Part shown: positions 1 through 6,159 of the stretch, one piece after another
How the letters are laid out: each line of letters begins with the position of its first letter
How positions within the stretch are numbered: position 1 is the stretch's first letter
Assembly (NCBI GenBank): GCA_017416055.1
Contig: JAFQDI010000275.1
Span: 1-14,540 of the forward strand
Source of the DNA: Lachnospiraceae bacterium
GTDB taxonomy: Bacteria > Bacillota_A > Clostridia > Lachnospirales > Lachnospiraceae
Reading direction: 5' to 3'
Length of the DNA stretch: 14,540 nt
Translations under genes and position numbers: made by a program
Notes under the pieces: generated by a model
The model's input: the letters and a program-made list of their open reading frames with translations, nothing else
What the model was told of the DNA's origin: nothing
Database searches by the model: none

Positions 1-1050
1 CACCGAAGCAACGCAGGGAAGAGTATACGTACACGCCGGCACCGGATAGGTTCCGTATGTTCTATCTTCGCCCAGCATATCCGCAAGCGCGGCCTCGCCC
101 TCAGCATACGCCGCATGTGCCAACTGATAGCCACCGGCCACGTCACCGATCGCATAAACACCCTCCAAATTGGTCCGCTGATGCTCATCGACAATAATAC
201 ATTTTTTACGATCCAGTTCGAGTCCAAGTGCTTCCGCATCAATTCCGGCGAGATTTGCTCTGCGTCCGGCCGCCATCAAAACCTGCTCTGCCACAACAGT
301 GCCTTCCGATTCATCTTGCTGATAAACAGTTTTCAGTCCATCCGCACCTTTCTCCACGCGAAGCAGTCTTGCCCCCGTCAACAGGCGAATCCCCTGTTTT
401 TTCAACATTCTCTTGATGAGTGCAACCGCTTCTGTCTGTGTGTTCGGCATCAAATCCGGCATCATCTCGATCACCGTAATCTCTGTTCCGTATGAAGCAA
501 ACGCGCATGCAAGCTCCAGTCCGATCACTCCTCCTCCGATAATCACCATGCTCTTCGGAAGTGTTTTCAAATTCAGTGCGCCGGTAGAATCAATGCAATA
601 TTCATGCCCGGGAACCGGGATTACCATCGGCACCGAGCCGGTTGCAATCACCACATATTTTCCCTGATATTCTTCCCCGTCGCAGGAAACGATGCGATCC
701 TTTTTGAGCGTCGCCTCTCCTTTGATCACATCAGCACCGCTTTTTTTCAGCAAGAAGCCCACTCCATTGACCAGCTTTGCCGTAACGGCATCTTTTCCTT
801 TTTGGATCTTTTTGAAACTGAAACTTCCCGCATCACGAAAGATCTCCTGTTCCACCAGATCACGAACCTTTTCCATTGCCTTTGCTTTATCCACCAGATA
901 TTTCGTCGGGATACAGCCAATGTTCAGACAGGTTCCGCCCAGCGATTCTTTCTCAAACAGGGCTACCTTCATCCCCTTTTTCGCAGCAGCGATTCCCAGG
1001 GAATATCCGCCCGGCCCTCCTCCGATGATCAATACATCATACTGTTTCAT
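1..1050 (-). CDS. lpdA: Dihydrolipoyl dehydrogenase (E3) of the 2-oxo acid dehydrogenase complex, 3' end cut by window edge
   Basis: This flavoprotein reoxidises dihydrolipoyl groups on E2, passing electrons through FAD to NAD+. The first 350 residues are present; the C-terminal dimerisation domain with the HPH motif lies beyond base 1. Visible features are the N-terminal FAD-binding IIGGGPGG (residues 8-15), the redox disulfide GGTCLNIGC (C41 and C46), the NAD-binding VIIGGGVIGLE and the second FAD motif YAIGDVAG near residue 317. There is no fused lipoyl domain at the N-terminus. The ATG at 1050 is chosen because AAAGGAGAGG lies just upstream; this site overlaps the E2 stop codon, and the genes are 14 bases apart, so E3 is the last visible gene of the operon. 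One oddity: the usual YTxPExAsVG block reads YTLPCVASV, with Cys for Glu. The family call is very secure; the complex's substrate is not. Confidence 0.95.
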   Translation of the reverse strand, partial: MKQYDVLIIGGGPGGYSLGIAAAKKGMKVALFEKESLGGTCLNIGCIPTKYLVDKAKAMEKVRDLVEQEIFRDAGSFSFKKIQKGKDAVTAKLVNGVGFLLKKSGADVIKGEATLKKDRIVSCDGEEYQGKYVVIATGSVPMVIPVPGHEYCIDSTGALNLKTLPKSMVIIGGGVIGLELACAFASYGTEITVIEMMPDLMPNTQTEAVALIKRMLKKQGIRLLTGARLLRVEKGADGLKTVYQQDESEGTVVAEQVLMAAGRRANLAGIDAEALGLELDRKKCIIVDEHQRTNLEGVYAIGDVAGGYQLAHAAYAEGEAALADMLGEDRTYGTYPVPACTYTLPCVASV

Positions 1051-1064
1051 CTGTCCCTCTCCTT

Positions 1065-2315
1065 TTAGCGCAATAACAAAGTGGGGTTTTCCATCAAAAG
1101 CTTCAATTCCTTCATAAACTGAGCACCGTAAGCACCATCCATAATGCGATGGTCAAACGATCCCGTCATCTTCATCTTGGGTACCGGTAAAAATTCCTGG
1201 CCGTTCCATACCGGCTGCATCTCCACTTTACCGACAGCCAAAATCCCGCTCTCCGGGGGATTAATGATCGCCGTAAACTGCTCAATCTCGTACATACCGA
1301 GATTGGAGATTGTCATGCTTCCGCAACCCATCTCATTTGGCAACAAGCGCTGCTCTCTCGCCTTCTGCACCAGCGCCTTGTATTCTCCGGCAATCTCTTC
1401 CAGCCCTTTTTGGTCGATGGATTTTGCCACAGGCACGATCAGTGCCCCGTCAAGCCCTACCGCCAACCCAATATTCATGTGACGGTAGATGCGAATCTCG
1501 CCTTCCTCATAGCGCGCACGCACCAACGGATAATTTGCACTCGCCACCGCAACAGCCTTGGCAAGAATATCATTATACGATACCTTGATTCCGCAAGTGT
1601 CCTGATAGGTTTTTCGCAGTTCCATGCACTTCGCCATATCAATGCTGACTGTACACTGAAATGCCGGAATATTATGCACGCTCTCCAGCATACGTGTTCC
1701 AATAATCGTGCGCATTCTAGTCATCGGCATCACATCATATTCTGCCGCTTCTTTGGAAACCGCCTTTTCTGCCTGTGCACTCTCCTTTGCGGCATCAAAC
1801 GCACGCTTCACATCCGCACGCTTGATCAATGCTCCGTTTTGAGGCACAACGGTCGCAATGTCAATGCCCAGTTCCTTTGCCAGCATCTTTGCCCCGGGCA
1901 TCGCAGGATAAACAGCGGCAGCCACAGGGGCTTTCGCGGGTAAGGGTGCCGCCACGGATGCCGGCTTTGCACCTTTGATGATCGGAAGATACTCTTCCTC
2001 CACTTCCACCGGTTTTTCTGCTTCTACCGGTTTCGCCGCCACAGGACTTTTTGCACCTGCTTTCTCGTACACCTCACCCTTTTTGCCAATTGCCATGAGT
2101 ACATCTCCGGCGGTTACCCGATCGCCATCCTCCACCAGGATCGCCAAAATATCCCCGGCGGCATAGCTTTCCACCGGCAAGACCGCCTTGTCTGTCTCCG
2201 CCTCAAGCAAAACATCGCCTCGCTTTACGGTGTCTCCGACTTTCACCATAACTTTGGCGATCGTCGCCTTGTTCGTTGTCTGACCCGCTGCAGGCATCTT
2301 AATTTCTTGGATCAT
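1065..2315 (-). CDS. Dihydrolipoamide acyltransferase (E2) of pyruvate/acetoin-type dehydrogenase
   Basis: This is the core acyltransferase, which moves the acyl group from E1-bound ThDP via a lipoyl arm to CoA. The 416 residues show the standard order: one lipoyl domain (about 1-78) with the lipoylated lysine K43 in ETDKA, an Ala/Pro/Val/Glu-rich flexible linker (about 87-134), a peripheral subunit-binding domain (about 136-175), a second short linker, and the catalytic domain (about 190-416). The catalytic motif is SFDHRIMDGA with H389 and D393. The gene follows E1 beta after 18 bases with GGAGGTGG before its ATG. A single lipoyl domain is typical of Gram-positive pyruvate and acetoin complexes. 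The sequence alone does not decide between pyruvate (pdhC), acetoin (acoC) and another 2-oxo acid. No sigma-54 acoR-like regulator is seen in the window. Confidence 0.95.
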   Translation of the reverse strand: MIQEIKMPAAGQTTNKATIAKVMVKVGDTVKRGDVLLEAETDKAVLPVESYAAGDILAILVEDGDRVTAGDVLMAIGKKGEVYEKAGAKSPVAAKPVEAEKPVEVEEEYLPIIKGAKPASVAAPLPAKAPVAAAVYPAMPGAKMLAKELGIDIATVVPQNGALIKRADVKRAFDAAKESAQAEKAVSKEAAEYDVMPMTRMRTIIGTRMLESVHNIPAFQCTVSIDMAKCMELRKTYQDTCGIKVSYNDILAKAVAVASANYPLVRARYEEGEIRIYRHMNIGLAVGLDGALIVPVAKSIDQKGLEEIAGEYKALVQKAREQRLLPNEMGCGSMTISNLGMYEIEQFTAIINPPESGILAVGKVEMQPVWNGQEFLPVPKMKMTGSFDHRIMDGAYGAQFMKELKLLMENPTLLLR

Positions 2316-2333
2316 CTTCCCACCTCCATCGCA

Positions 2334-3401
2334 TCACATCTTTGCCAGTTTTCTCGCCTCGTCGGTGATCCGCTCCACGGAGGGAATCAGATATTCTTCC
2401 ATAATCGGTGAGAACGGAATCGGACAATCCGGTGTGGTCACACGAACGATCGGTGCATCCAACTCTGTGATCGCATTCTCTGCGATGTATGCCGAAAGCT
2501 GCGCTCCCCAACCATTCGTATACGTGTCCTCATGGACGATCATCAACTTACCGGTCTTCTTGATCGACTGAATTACCGTTTCATAATCAAACGGATAGAG
2601 CGATCTGGGATCAATAACCTCACAGCTAATTCCTTCTTTTTCCAACTGAGCTGCGGCATCCATCGCCTTATACCACATCAACAGATTCGCAACAATCGTC
2701 ACATCCGTTCCCTCTCGTCTGATCGCCGCCTTTCCAAACGGAACGGTATATGCCTCCTCCGGAACCTCGCCCGATGCAGAAACGCTGCCCGCCTCACGCT
2801 TGTCTCCGTAAAGCAGTTTGTGTTCAAACACCAGAACCGGGTTATTATCTCGGATTGCCTGGATCATCATGCCTTTCGCATCATAAGCAGTGGAAGGGCA
2901 AATCACTTTCAGTCCGGGTACATGAGTAAAATAACTCTCCAGACACTGCGCATGCTGTGCGCCGCGACGAACCGCACCAACCGGGGCACGCATTACCATC
3001 GGAACGCTAACCTGACCGTTGGACATATACCGCATTTTCGCAGCCTGGTTGACCAACTGATCCATCATACAAAACAGGAAATCACCATACTGCAAATCAG
3101 CTACCGGACGCATTCCCGCCATTGCGGAACCAACGCAAACGCCTCCGATCAGAATCTCCGAGATCGGGGTATTGATCACACGGCAGTCTGCAATATTCTG
3201 CCCTTTCAGGGTATATCCTTCCTCGTGGGCGACACGCACATTCGCTCCGAATTCATCGCCCAAACCTTTGGTTACCAAAAAAACTCCGCCCATTCCGTTA
3301 GGAATGTCCTCATCCTCTCCGATACAGTAAACACTCGGATCACGTCGCATTTCCAGCTCAATCGCATTCTTCAGTGCTTCAGATACATTCATTACTGCCA
3401 T
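2334..3401 (-). CDS. 2-oxo acid dehydrogenase E1 component, beta subunit (pyruvate/acetoin type)
   Basis: This is the beta half of the ThDP-dependent E1 heterotetramer, which decarboxylates the 2-oxo acid and loads E2. It has 355 residues when started at MAVMNVSEAL. Visible family blocks are GEDED near residue 28, the ThDP-activating glutamate E82 in INTPISEILIGG, VADLQYGDFLF, the GAQHAQ block in place of the usual GxQHSQ, and the C-terminal transketolase domain with VIDPRSLYPFD and HEDTYTNGWGAQ. A longer frame opens at 3425, but AAGGAGG sits properly before 3401, and the E1 alpha stop is only four bases upstream, so 3401 is preferred. It is somewhat longer than usual for E1 beta (about 325-340), mainly because of an extra stretch at about residues 58-74 between FGANVRV and CRVINTP. 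Identity as E1 beta is firm; the substrate is open. Confidence 0.95.
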   Translation of the reverse strand: MAVMNVSEALKNAIELEMRRDPSVYCIGEDEDIPNGMGGVFLVTKGLGDEFGANVRVAHEEGYTLKGQNIADCRVINTPISEILIGGVCVGSAMAGMRPVADLQYGDFLFCMMDQLVNQAAKMRYMSNGQVSVPMVMRAPVGAVRRGAQHAQCLESYFTHVPGLKVICPSTAYDAKGMMIQAIRDNNPVLVFEHKLLYGDKREAGSVSASGEVPEEAYTVPFGKAAIRREGTDVTIVANLLMWYKAMDAAAQLEKEGISCEVIDPRSLYPFDYETVIQSIKKTGKLMIVHEDTYTNGWGAQLSAYIAENAITELDAPIVRVTTPDCPIPFSPIMEEYLIPSVERITDEARKLAKM

Positions 3402-3405
3402 CTTC

Positions 3406-4383
3406 TCAGTCCTCCTTATAAACATTCAGGAGAGCATCTTCGGGTCTGGGCAGTGGAGCCGCCTTTGCATAATCCACCGCATCTTCGATCTCCTGTTCCA
3501 CATCTGCTTCCAGTTTTTCCAATTCTTCTTCCGTCACGATTCCGCGTTCCAGAATCTCTTTGCGGAAATTCTTGACAGGATCGCGATCATTGATCCAATA
3601 AGCCGCCTCATCCTTCGGGCGATAGCCGCATGCGTCATTTCGTGCATGACCGCCGTGACGGTAAGTTTTTAATTCCAAAATTGTGGGGCCATCTCCACGC
3701 CTAGCACGCTCAATGGCACGAGTAGCAGCTTCATTCACTGCAACAACATCATTTCCATCTACCACTTCGCTGGGGATTCCGTATACCGCTGCGCGATCTG
3801 CTGCTACATTCTCCTGACAGCAGGTCAGCATAATCGAAGTGTTAGCAGAGTACAGATTATTCTCACAAACAAAAATCACGGGCAATTTCCAGATTCCTGC
3901 CGCATTCATGGTCTCGTGGTAGGAGCCTTCGTTGGTAGCACCGTCACCGAAGAAACACACTACAACATTGTCTTTCTTCTGCATCATAAACGCCAAACCC
4001 ACACCGGCTGCAATCGGCAGATTTCCGCCTACGATCGCATTCGCAGTCATCGCACCCACATTGAAATCGCCGGTATGCATCGCGCCGCCCTTTCCACCGC
4101 AGCAACCCTCTGCCTTGCCGAACATCTCACACATCATAGACTTCAGCGATACGCCTTTTGCCAGATCATGTCCTGCCGGACGATGGGTGGATGCCATCCA
4201 GTCATCCTTCCGCAAGTCATAAAGCATGCCTACTGCACTCGCCTCCTCGCCGTGACTTTGATGCAGCGTTCCCGGCATTTCTCCTTCCAGGAACAGGTAA
4301 TACAGACGCTCCTCGTATTTTCGGATCTCGTACATCTTCAAATACATACCCAGAGCTTTTTCTCTGTTTGGAAACTCACTCAT
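3406..4383 (-). CDS. 2-oxo acid dehydrogenase E1 component, alpha subunit, from internal start
   Basis: This is the ThDP-binding alpha half of E1. Started at MSEFPNREK it is 325 residues, the normal full length of AcoA/PdhA-type subunits. The ThDP motif runs from GDG (146-148) to NN (175-176), about 30 residues, as in the family. STHRPAGHDLAKG (about 65-77), GKGGAMH (98-103) and the YRHGGHARND loop are also recognisable. AGGAGG with a 7-base spacer precedes the ATG, a near-ideal ribosome binding site, so this start is very probably used. However, the frame continues upstream without a stop into a HAD phosphatase, so a fused product is also possible; the enclosing entry describes it. Four bases separate this stop from the E1 beta start, which suggests translational coupling. 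Bacterial relatives use pyruvate, acetoin or branched-chain 2-oxo acids. Confidence 0.9.
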   Translation of the reverse strand: MSEFPNREKALGMYLKMYEIRKYEERLYYLFLEGEMPGTLHQSHGEEASAVGMLYDLRKDDWMASTHRPAGHDLAKGVSLKSMMCEMFGKAEGCCGGKGGAMHTGDFNVGAMTANAIVGGNLPIAAGVGLAFMMQKKDNVVVCFFGDGATNEGSYHETMNAAGIWKLPVIFVCENNLYSANTSIMLTCCQENVAADRAAVYGIPSEVVDGNDVVAVNEAATRAIERARRGDGPTILELKTYRHGGHARNDACGYRPKDEAAYWINDRDPVKNFRKEILERGIVTEEELEKLEADVEQEIEDAVDYAKAAPLPRPEDALLNVYKED

Positions 4384-5262
4384 GTTTCTTCCTCCTTCTT
4401 GTTGGTTTATTTTCATAAAACTTTTTTCTTCAATCCATCCATTTCGAATGATAAACTCTGCAATACCATTCTCCATGTTCGTTGTCGTGCGATACTTGGC
4501 GATTTCCAACACCTCATCGAAGGAATTCCCCATCGCAACGCCCCATCCGGCACACTGAAGCATGGAAATGTCGTTTTCTGCGTCGCCAAACGCTGCCGTC
4601 TGCTCCACAGGAATCCCCAAATACTCGGCCAGATGTTTAAGTCCACCGCCTTTCGTCACGCCGGGATTCATCAGTTCCAGATTGTGTCCGTCCGTGATAA
4701 TCTCGAATTCTCCAAGGGCCCGAATCCGGTCAATCACCTCAAGGCAATGTTCAAAGCTCCCCTTCGGAAGGTTCAGCCTGGCCACCCGGGCATCCTCTCG
4801 CTCATAATAATCTTCGAAGGCATCCACTACAATCGCCCGCCCTGATCTGAGATAGGGAACATGATAATGCGGGAGCCTGGATGCATACGCGTCAAGATGA
4901 TCAATCAGTCCCCGCTCGACCACCATCTCCGTGTCGGTAAACAGTTGGGCGACAATCCCGTATTCCCGGATAATGCCCAGTGCCCTCCTCAGTTTGTCCG
5001 GAGAGAGAAAGCTGGAGTAAATCAATTCTCCGGTCAGTTTGTCCGCAACGACCGCACCGTTACAGGTGATCGAATATCGTACCGGAAAATTCAATTCCGG
5101 AATCAGGCACTCTCCCCGTCCGGTATTTGGTACGATAAAAATCCCTTTTTTTGCGCAGGATGTCAGAACAGCTGCTGTTTCGGGTAAAACCGAAGCATGA
5201 TCGTTCGCCAAAACCGTTCCATCCATATCCAGCGCAATTATTTTAGGTATATTGGCATCCAT
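3406..5262 (-). CDS. Cof-type HAD phosphatase in one continuous frame with E1 alpha (618 codons)
   Basis: Residues 1-282 are a complete Cof/HAD-IIB hydrolase, a cytosolic Mg-dependent phosphatase of small molecules. Motif I is LDMDGT (D12, D14), motif II PNTGRG (T47), the motif III lysine is in GVTKGGG (K204), and motif IV is FGDAENDISM (D227, D231). From codon 294 the frame is E1 alpha, with no intervening stop. A linker of about 10 residues joins them. Both halves have normal lengths and all key residues, so neither is decayed. Around 4422-4427 the coding strand has six A residues; with five, the HAD would end as EEKVL followed by TGA at 4413-4415, giving 282 residues and a 29-base gap to the E1 alpha ATG. 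The start at 5262 has AGGAAGGG before it and a consensus promoter upstream. The HAD substrate is unknown. The continuous frame is seen directly; whether a fusion protein exists is not. Confidence 0.8.
   Translation of the reverse strand: MDANIPKIIALDMDGTVLANDHASVLPETAAVLTSCAKKGIFIVPNTGRGECLIPELNFPVRYSITCNGAVVADKLTGELIYSSFLSPDKLRRALGIIREYGIVAQLFTDTEMVVERGLIDHLDAYASRLPHYHVPYLRSGRAIVVDAFEDYYEREDARVARLNLPKGSFEHCLEVIDRIRALGEFEIITDGHNLELMNPGVTKGGGLKHLAEYLGIPVEQTAAFGDAENDISMLQCAGWGVAMGNSFDEVLEIAKYRTTTNMENGIAEFIIRNGWIEEKSFMKINQQEGGRNMSEFPNREKALGMYLKMYEIRKYEERLYYLFLEGEMPGTLHQSHGEEASAVGMLYDLRKDDWMASTHRPAGHDLAKGVSLKSMMCEMFGKAEGCCGGKGGAMHTGDFNVGAMTANAIVGGNLPIAAGVGLAFMMQKKDNVVVCFFGDGATNEGSYHETMNAAGIWKLPVIFVCENNLYSANTSIMLTCCQENVAADRAAVYGIPSEVVDGNDVVAVNEAATRAIERARRGDGPTILELKTYRHGGHARNDACGYRPKDEAAYWINDRDPVKNFRKEILERGIVTEEELEKLEADVEQEIEDAVDYAKAAPLPRPEDALLNVYKED
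4391..4396 (-). promoter_or_regulatory. Shine-Dalgarno site for internal E1 alpha start
   Basis: AGGAGG lies 7 bases before the ATG at 4383, inside the continuous HAD-E1 alpha frame. Such a match is not expected by chance in a protein linker. It supports separate translation of E1 alpha and decides its start. Confidence 0.85.
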
Positions 5263-5312
5263 AATCCCTTCCTTTCCGTTTTTATTACTAATATTTTTCT
5301 TTCAATAAATTA

Positions 5313-5341
5313 ATCATATCACTATTTTTATGCCTTGTCAA
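5313..5341 (-). promoter_or_regulatory. Sigma-A promoter of the HAD/2-oxo acid dehydrogenase operon
   Basis: On the minus strand TTGACA (5336-5341) is followed after exactly 17 bases by TATGAT (5313-5318). Transcription should start near 5306, giving a leader of roughly 45 bases before the ATG at 5262. I see no riboswitch-sized structure in that leader. Confidence 0.85.
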
Positions 5342-5404
5342 TGATACACTTGCGTTTTATTTCTATTTTTTCAATGGATTTTGACTTTTTCTTTCTTTAT
5401 TTAT

Positions 5405-5429
5405 TTAATAATATTACTAATATTATTAA
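5405..5429. repeat. Perfect 11-bp AT-only inverted repeat upstream of the dehydrogenase promoter
   Basis: TTAATAATATT, a 3-base centre ACT, then AATATTATTAA. It sits about 64 bases upstream of the -35 box of the dehydrogenase operon, within an AT-rich tract (about 5280-5430) that contrasts with the surrounding genes. The size and symmetry would suit an operator for a dimeric regulator. It could equally be a chance product of AT-rich sequence, and it has no U-tract that would make it a terminator. Confidence 0.5.
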
Positions 5430-5461
5430 CCCGTCGCGTCCGGTTCACACAACGAAAGGAA

Positions 5462-5491
5462 ATTCCCCGGAGAGTCTATCCTCCGGGGAAT
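5462..5491 (-). terminator. Hairpin terminator after the DJ-1 gene
   Basis: An 11-bp perfect stem (ATTCCCCGGAG with CTCCGGGGAAT) encloses an 8-base loop, 19 bases downstream of the DJ-1 stop. On the minus strand it is followed by TTTCCTTTCG, a modest U-tract; on the plus strand by CGTTTTT, so it may work in both directions. It separates the scf-decarboxylase-DJ-1 unit from the dehydrogenase operon promoter. Confidence 0.8.
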
Positions 5492-5510
5492 CGTTTTTCT
5501 GTCAATTCAT

Positions 5511-6065
5511 TCACAGTGCATTATGCTGGATTGCTGCCTTCAGTTCATTCGCCTGTTCCTCGCTGTTTATATGCTTTACCAGTTCCAGTCCCAAATCAAT
5601 GGCATAGCCCATGCCTCTCGCGGTCGTCACATTTCCATCGGTCACCACACCGTCACTCACATAGGTCGCACCGGTCAGGTGCTCCTCAAATCCGGGATAA
5701 CAGGTCGCTTTCTTTCCGTTAAGCAGTCCCAGATCACCGAGAACACTGGGCGCCGCGCAGATCGCCGCCATCCGGCCGCCGACTGCAGCGTGCTTTTTCA
5801 ATGCATCACACAGGGGCGTAAATTCTCCCAAATATTTCGTGCCGGGCATTCCTCCGGGCAGGAACATGACATCATCTTCATGAATCTCGATTTCCTTCCA
5901 ACATTTGTCCGTGATGATGCGGATATTGTGCGAACCGCTAATTTGAGTCTCGCCCGTGATGGAGACAGTCTCACATTCTATTCCTGCTCTGCGCAAAATA
6001 TCAACCACCGCTAAACACTCGATTTCTTCTAAGCCGTCAGCCAAAAATGCATATACTTTACTCAT
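5511..6065 (-). CDS. DJ-1/PfpI family protein (YajL/ThiJ-like)
   Basis: This 184-residue cytosolic protein has the DJ-1 superfamily fold. The nucleophilic cysteine C103 is in the nucleophile elbow AAICAAPS, and the early acidic block GLEEIE places E16 where DJ-1 has its conserved glutamate (E18). FLPGGMPG (68-75) is the usual glycine-rich turn. Members act as chaperones, glyoxalases or protein-repair enzymes; the sequence does not choose among them. The longer frame from 6101 is rejected because AAAGGAGGT lies properly spaced before the ATG at 6065. It follows the decarboxylase gene after 94 bases, in which I see no convincing terminator or promoter, and it is followed by a terminator, so it is probably the last gene of the scf unit. 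Confidence 0.93.
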   Translation of the reverse strand: MSKVYAFLADGLEEIECLAVVDILRRAGIECETVSITGETQISGSHNIRIITDKCWKEIEIHEDDVMFLPGGMPGTKYLGEFTPLCDALKKHAAVGGRMAAICAAPSVLGDLGLLNGKKATCYPGFEEHLTGATYVSDGVVTDGNVTTARGMGYAIDLGLELVKHINSEEQANELKAAIQHNAL

Positions 6066-6159
6066 AATGACTACCTCCTTTGCTTTTCCATAACTCAACA
6101 AATCTTTTCTGTTCCTTTTCCTCTATCCAAAGGGTATGTATTATTTTTTTATCTTGGGG

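Noticed and set aside
3402..3425. N-terminal extension of E1 beta from the upstream ATG (MFIRRTEK)
   Set aside because: It would overlap the E1 alpha stop and ribosome binding site; AAGGAGG is correctly spaced for 3401. Extended starts of the DJ-1 (6101), decarboxylase (7614) and nuclease (13299) genes were dropped on the same ground.
2532..3575. 347-codon plus-strand open frame, and a similar 309-codon one at 3916-4845
   Set aside because: Both run antisense to E1 beta and E1 alpha/HAD, whose motifs are unmistakable; the translations have no recognisable domain and look like low-information shadow frames.
1..5262. Firm naming of the complex as acetoin dehydrogenase (acoABCL) or pyruvate dehydrogenase (pdhABCD)
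   Set aside because: The subunit motifs are shared by both types, no acoR or other diagnostic neighbour is visible, and substrate residues cannot be assigned without an alignment.
6066..6159. Gap between the decarboxylase and DJ-1 genes as a terminator-promoter region
   Set aside because: It holds an A-rich run and the DJ-1 ribosome binding site, but no stem followed by a U-tract and no -35/-10 pair with acceptable spacing.
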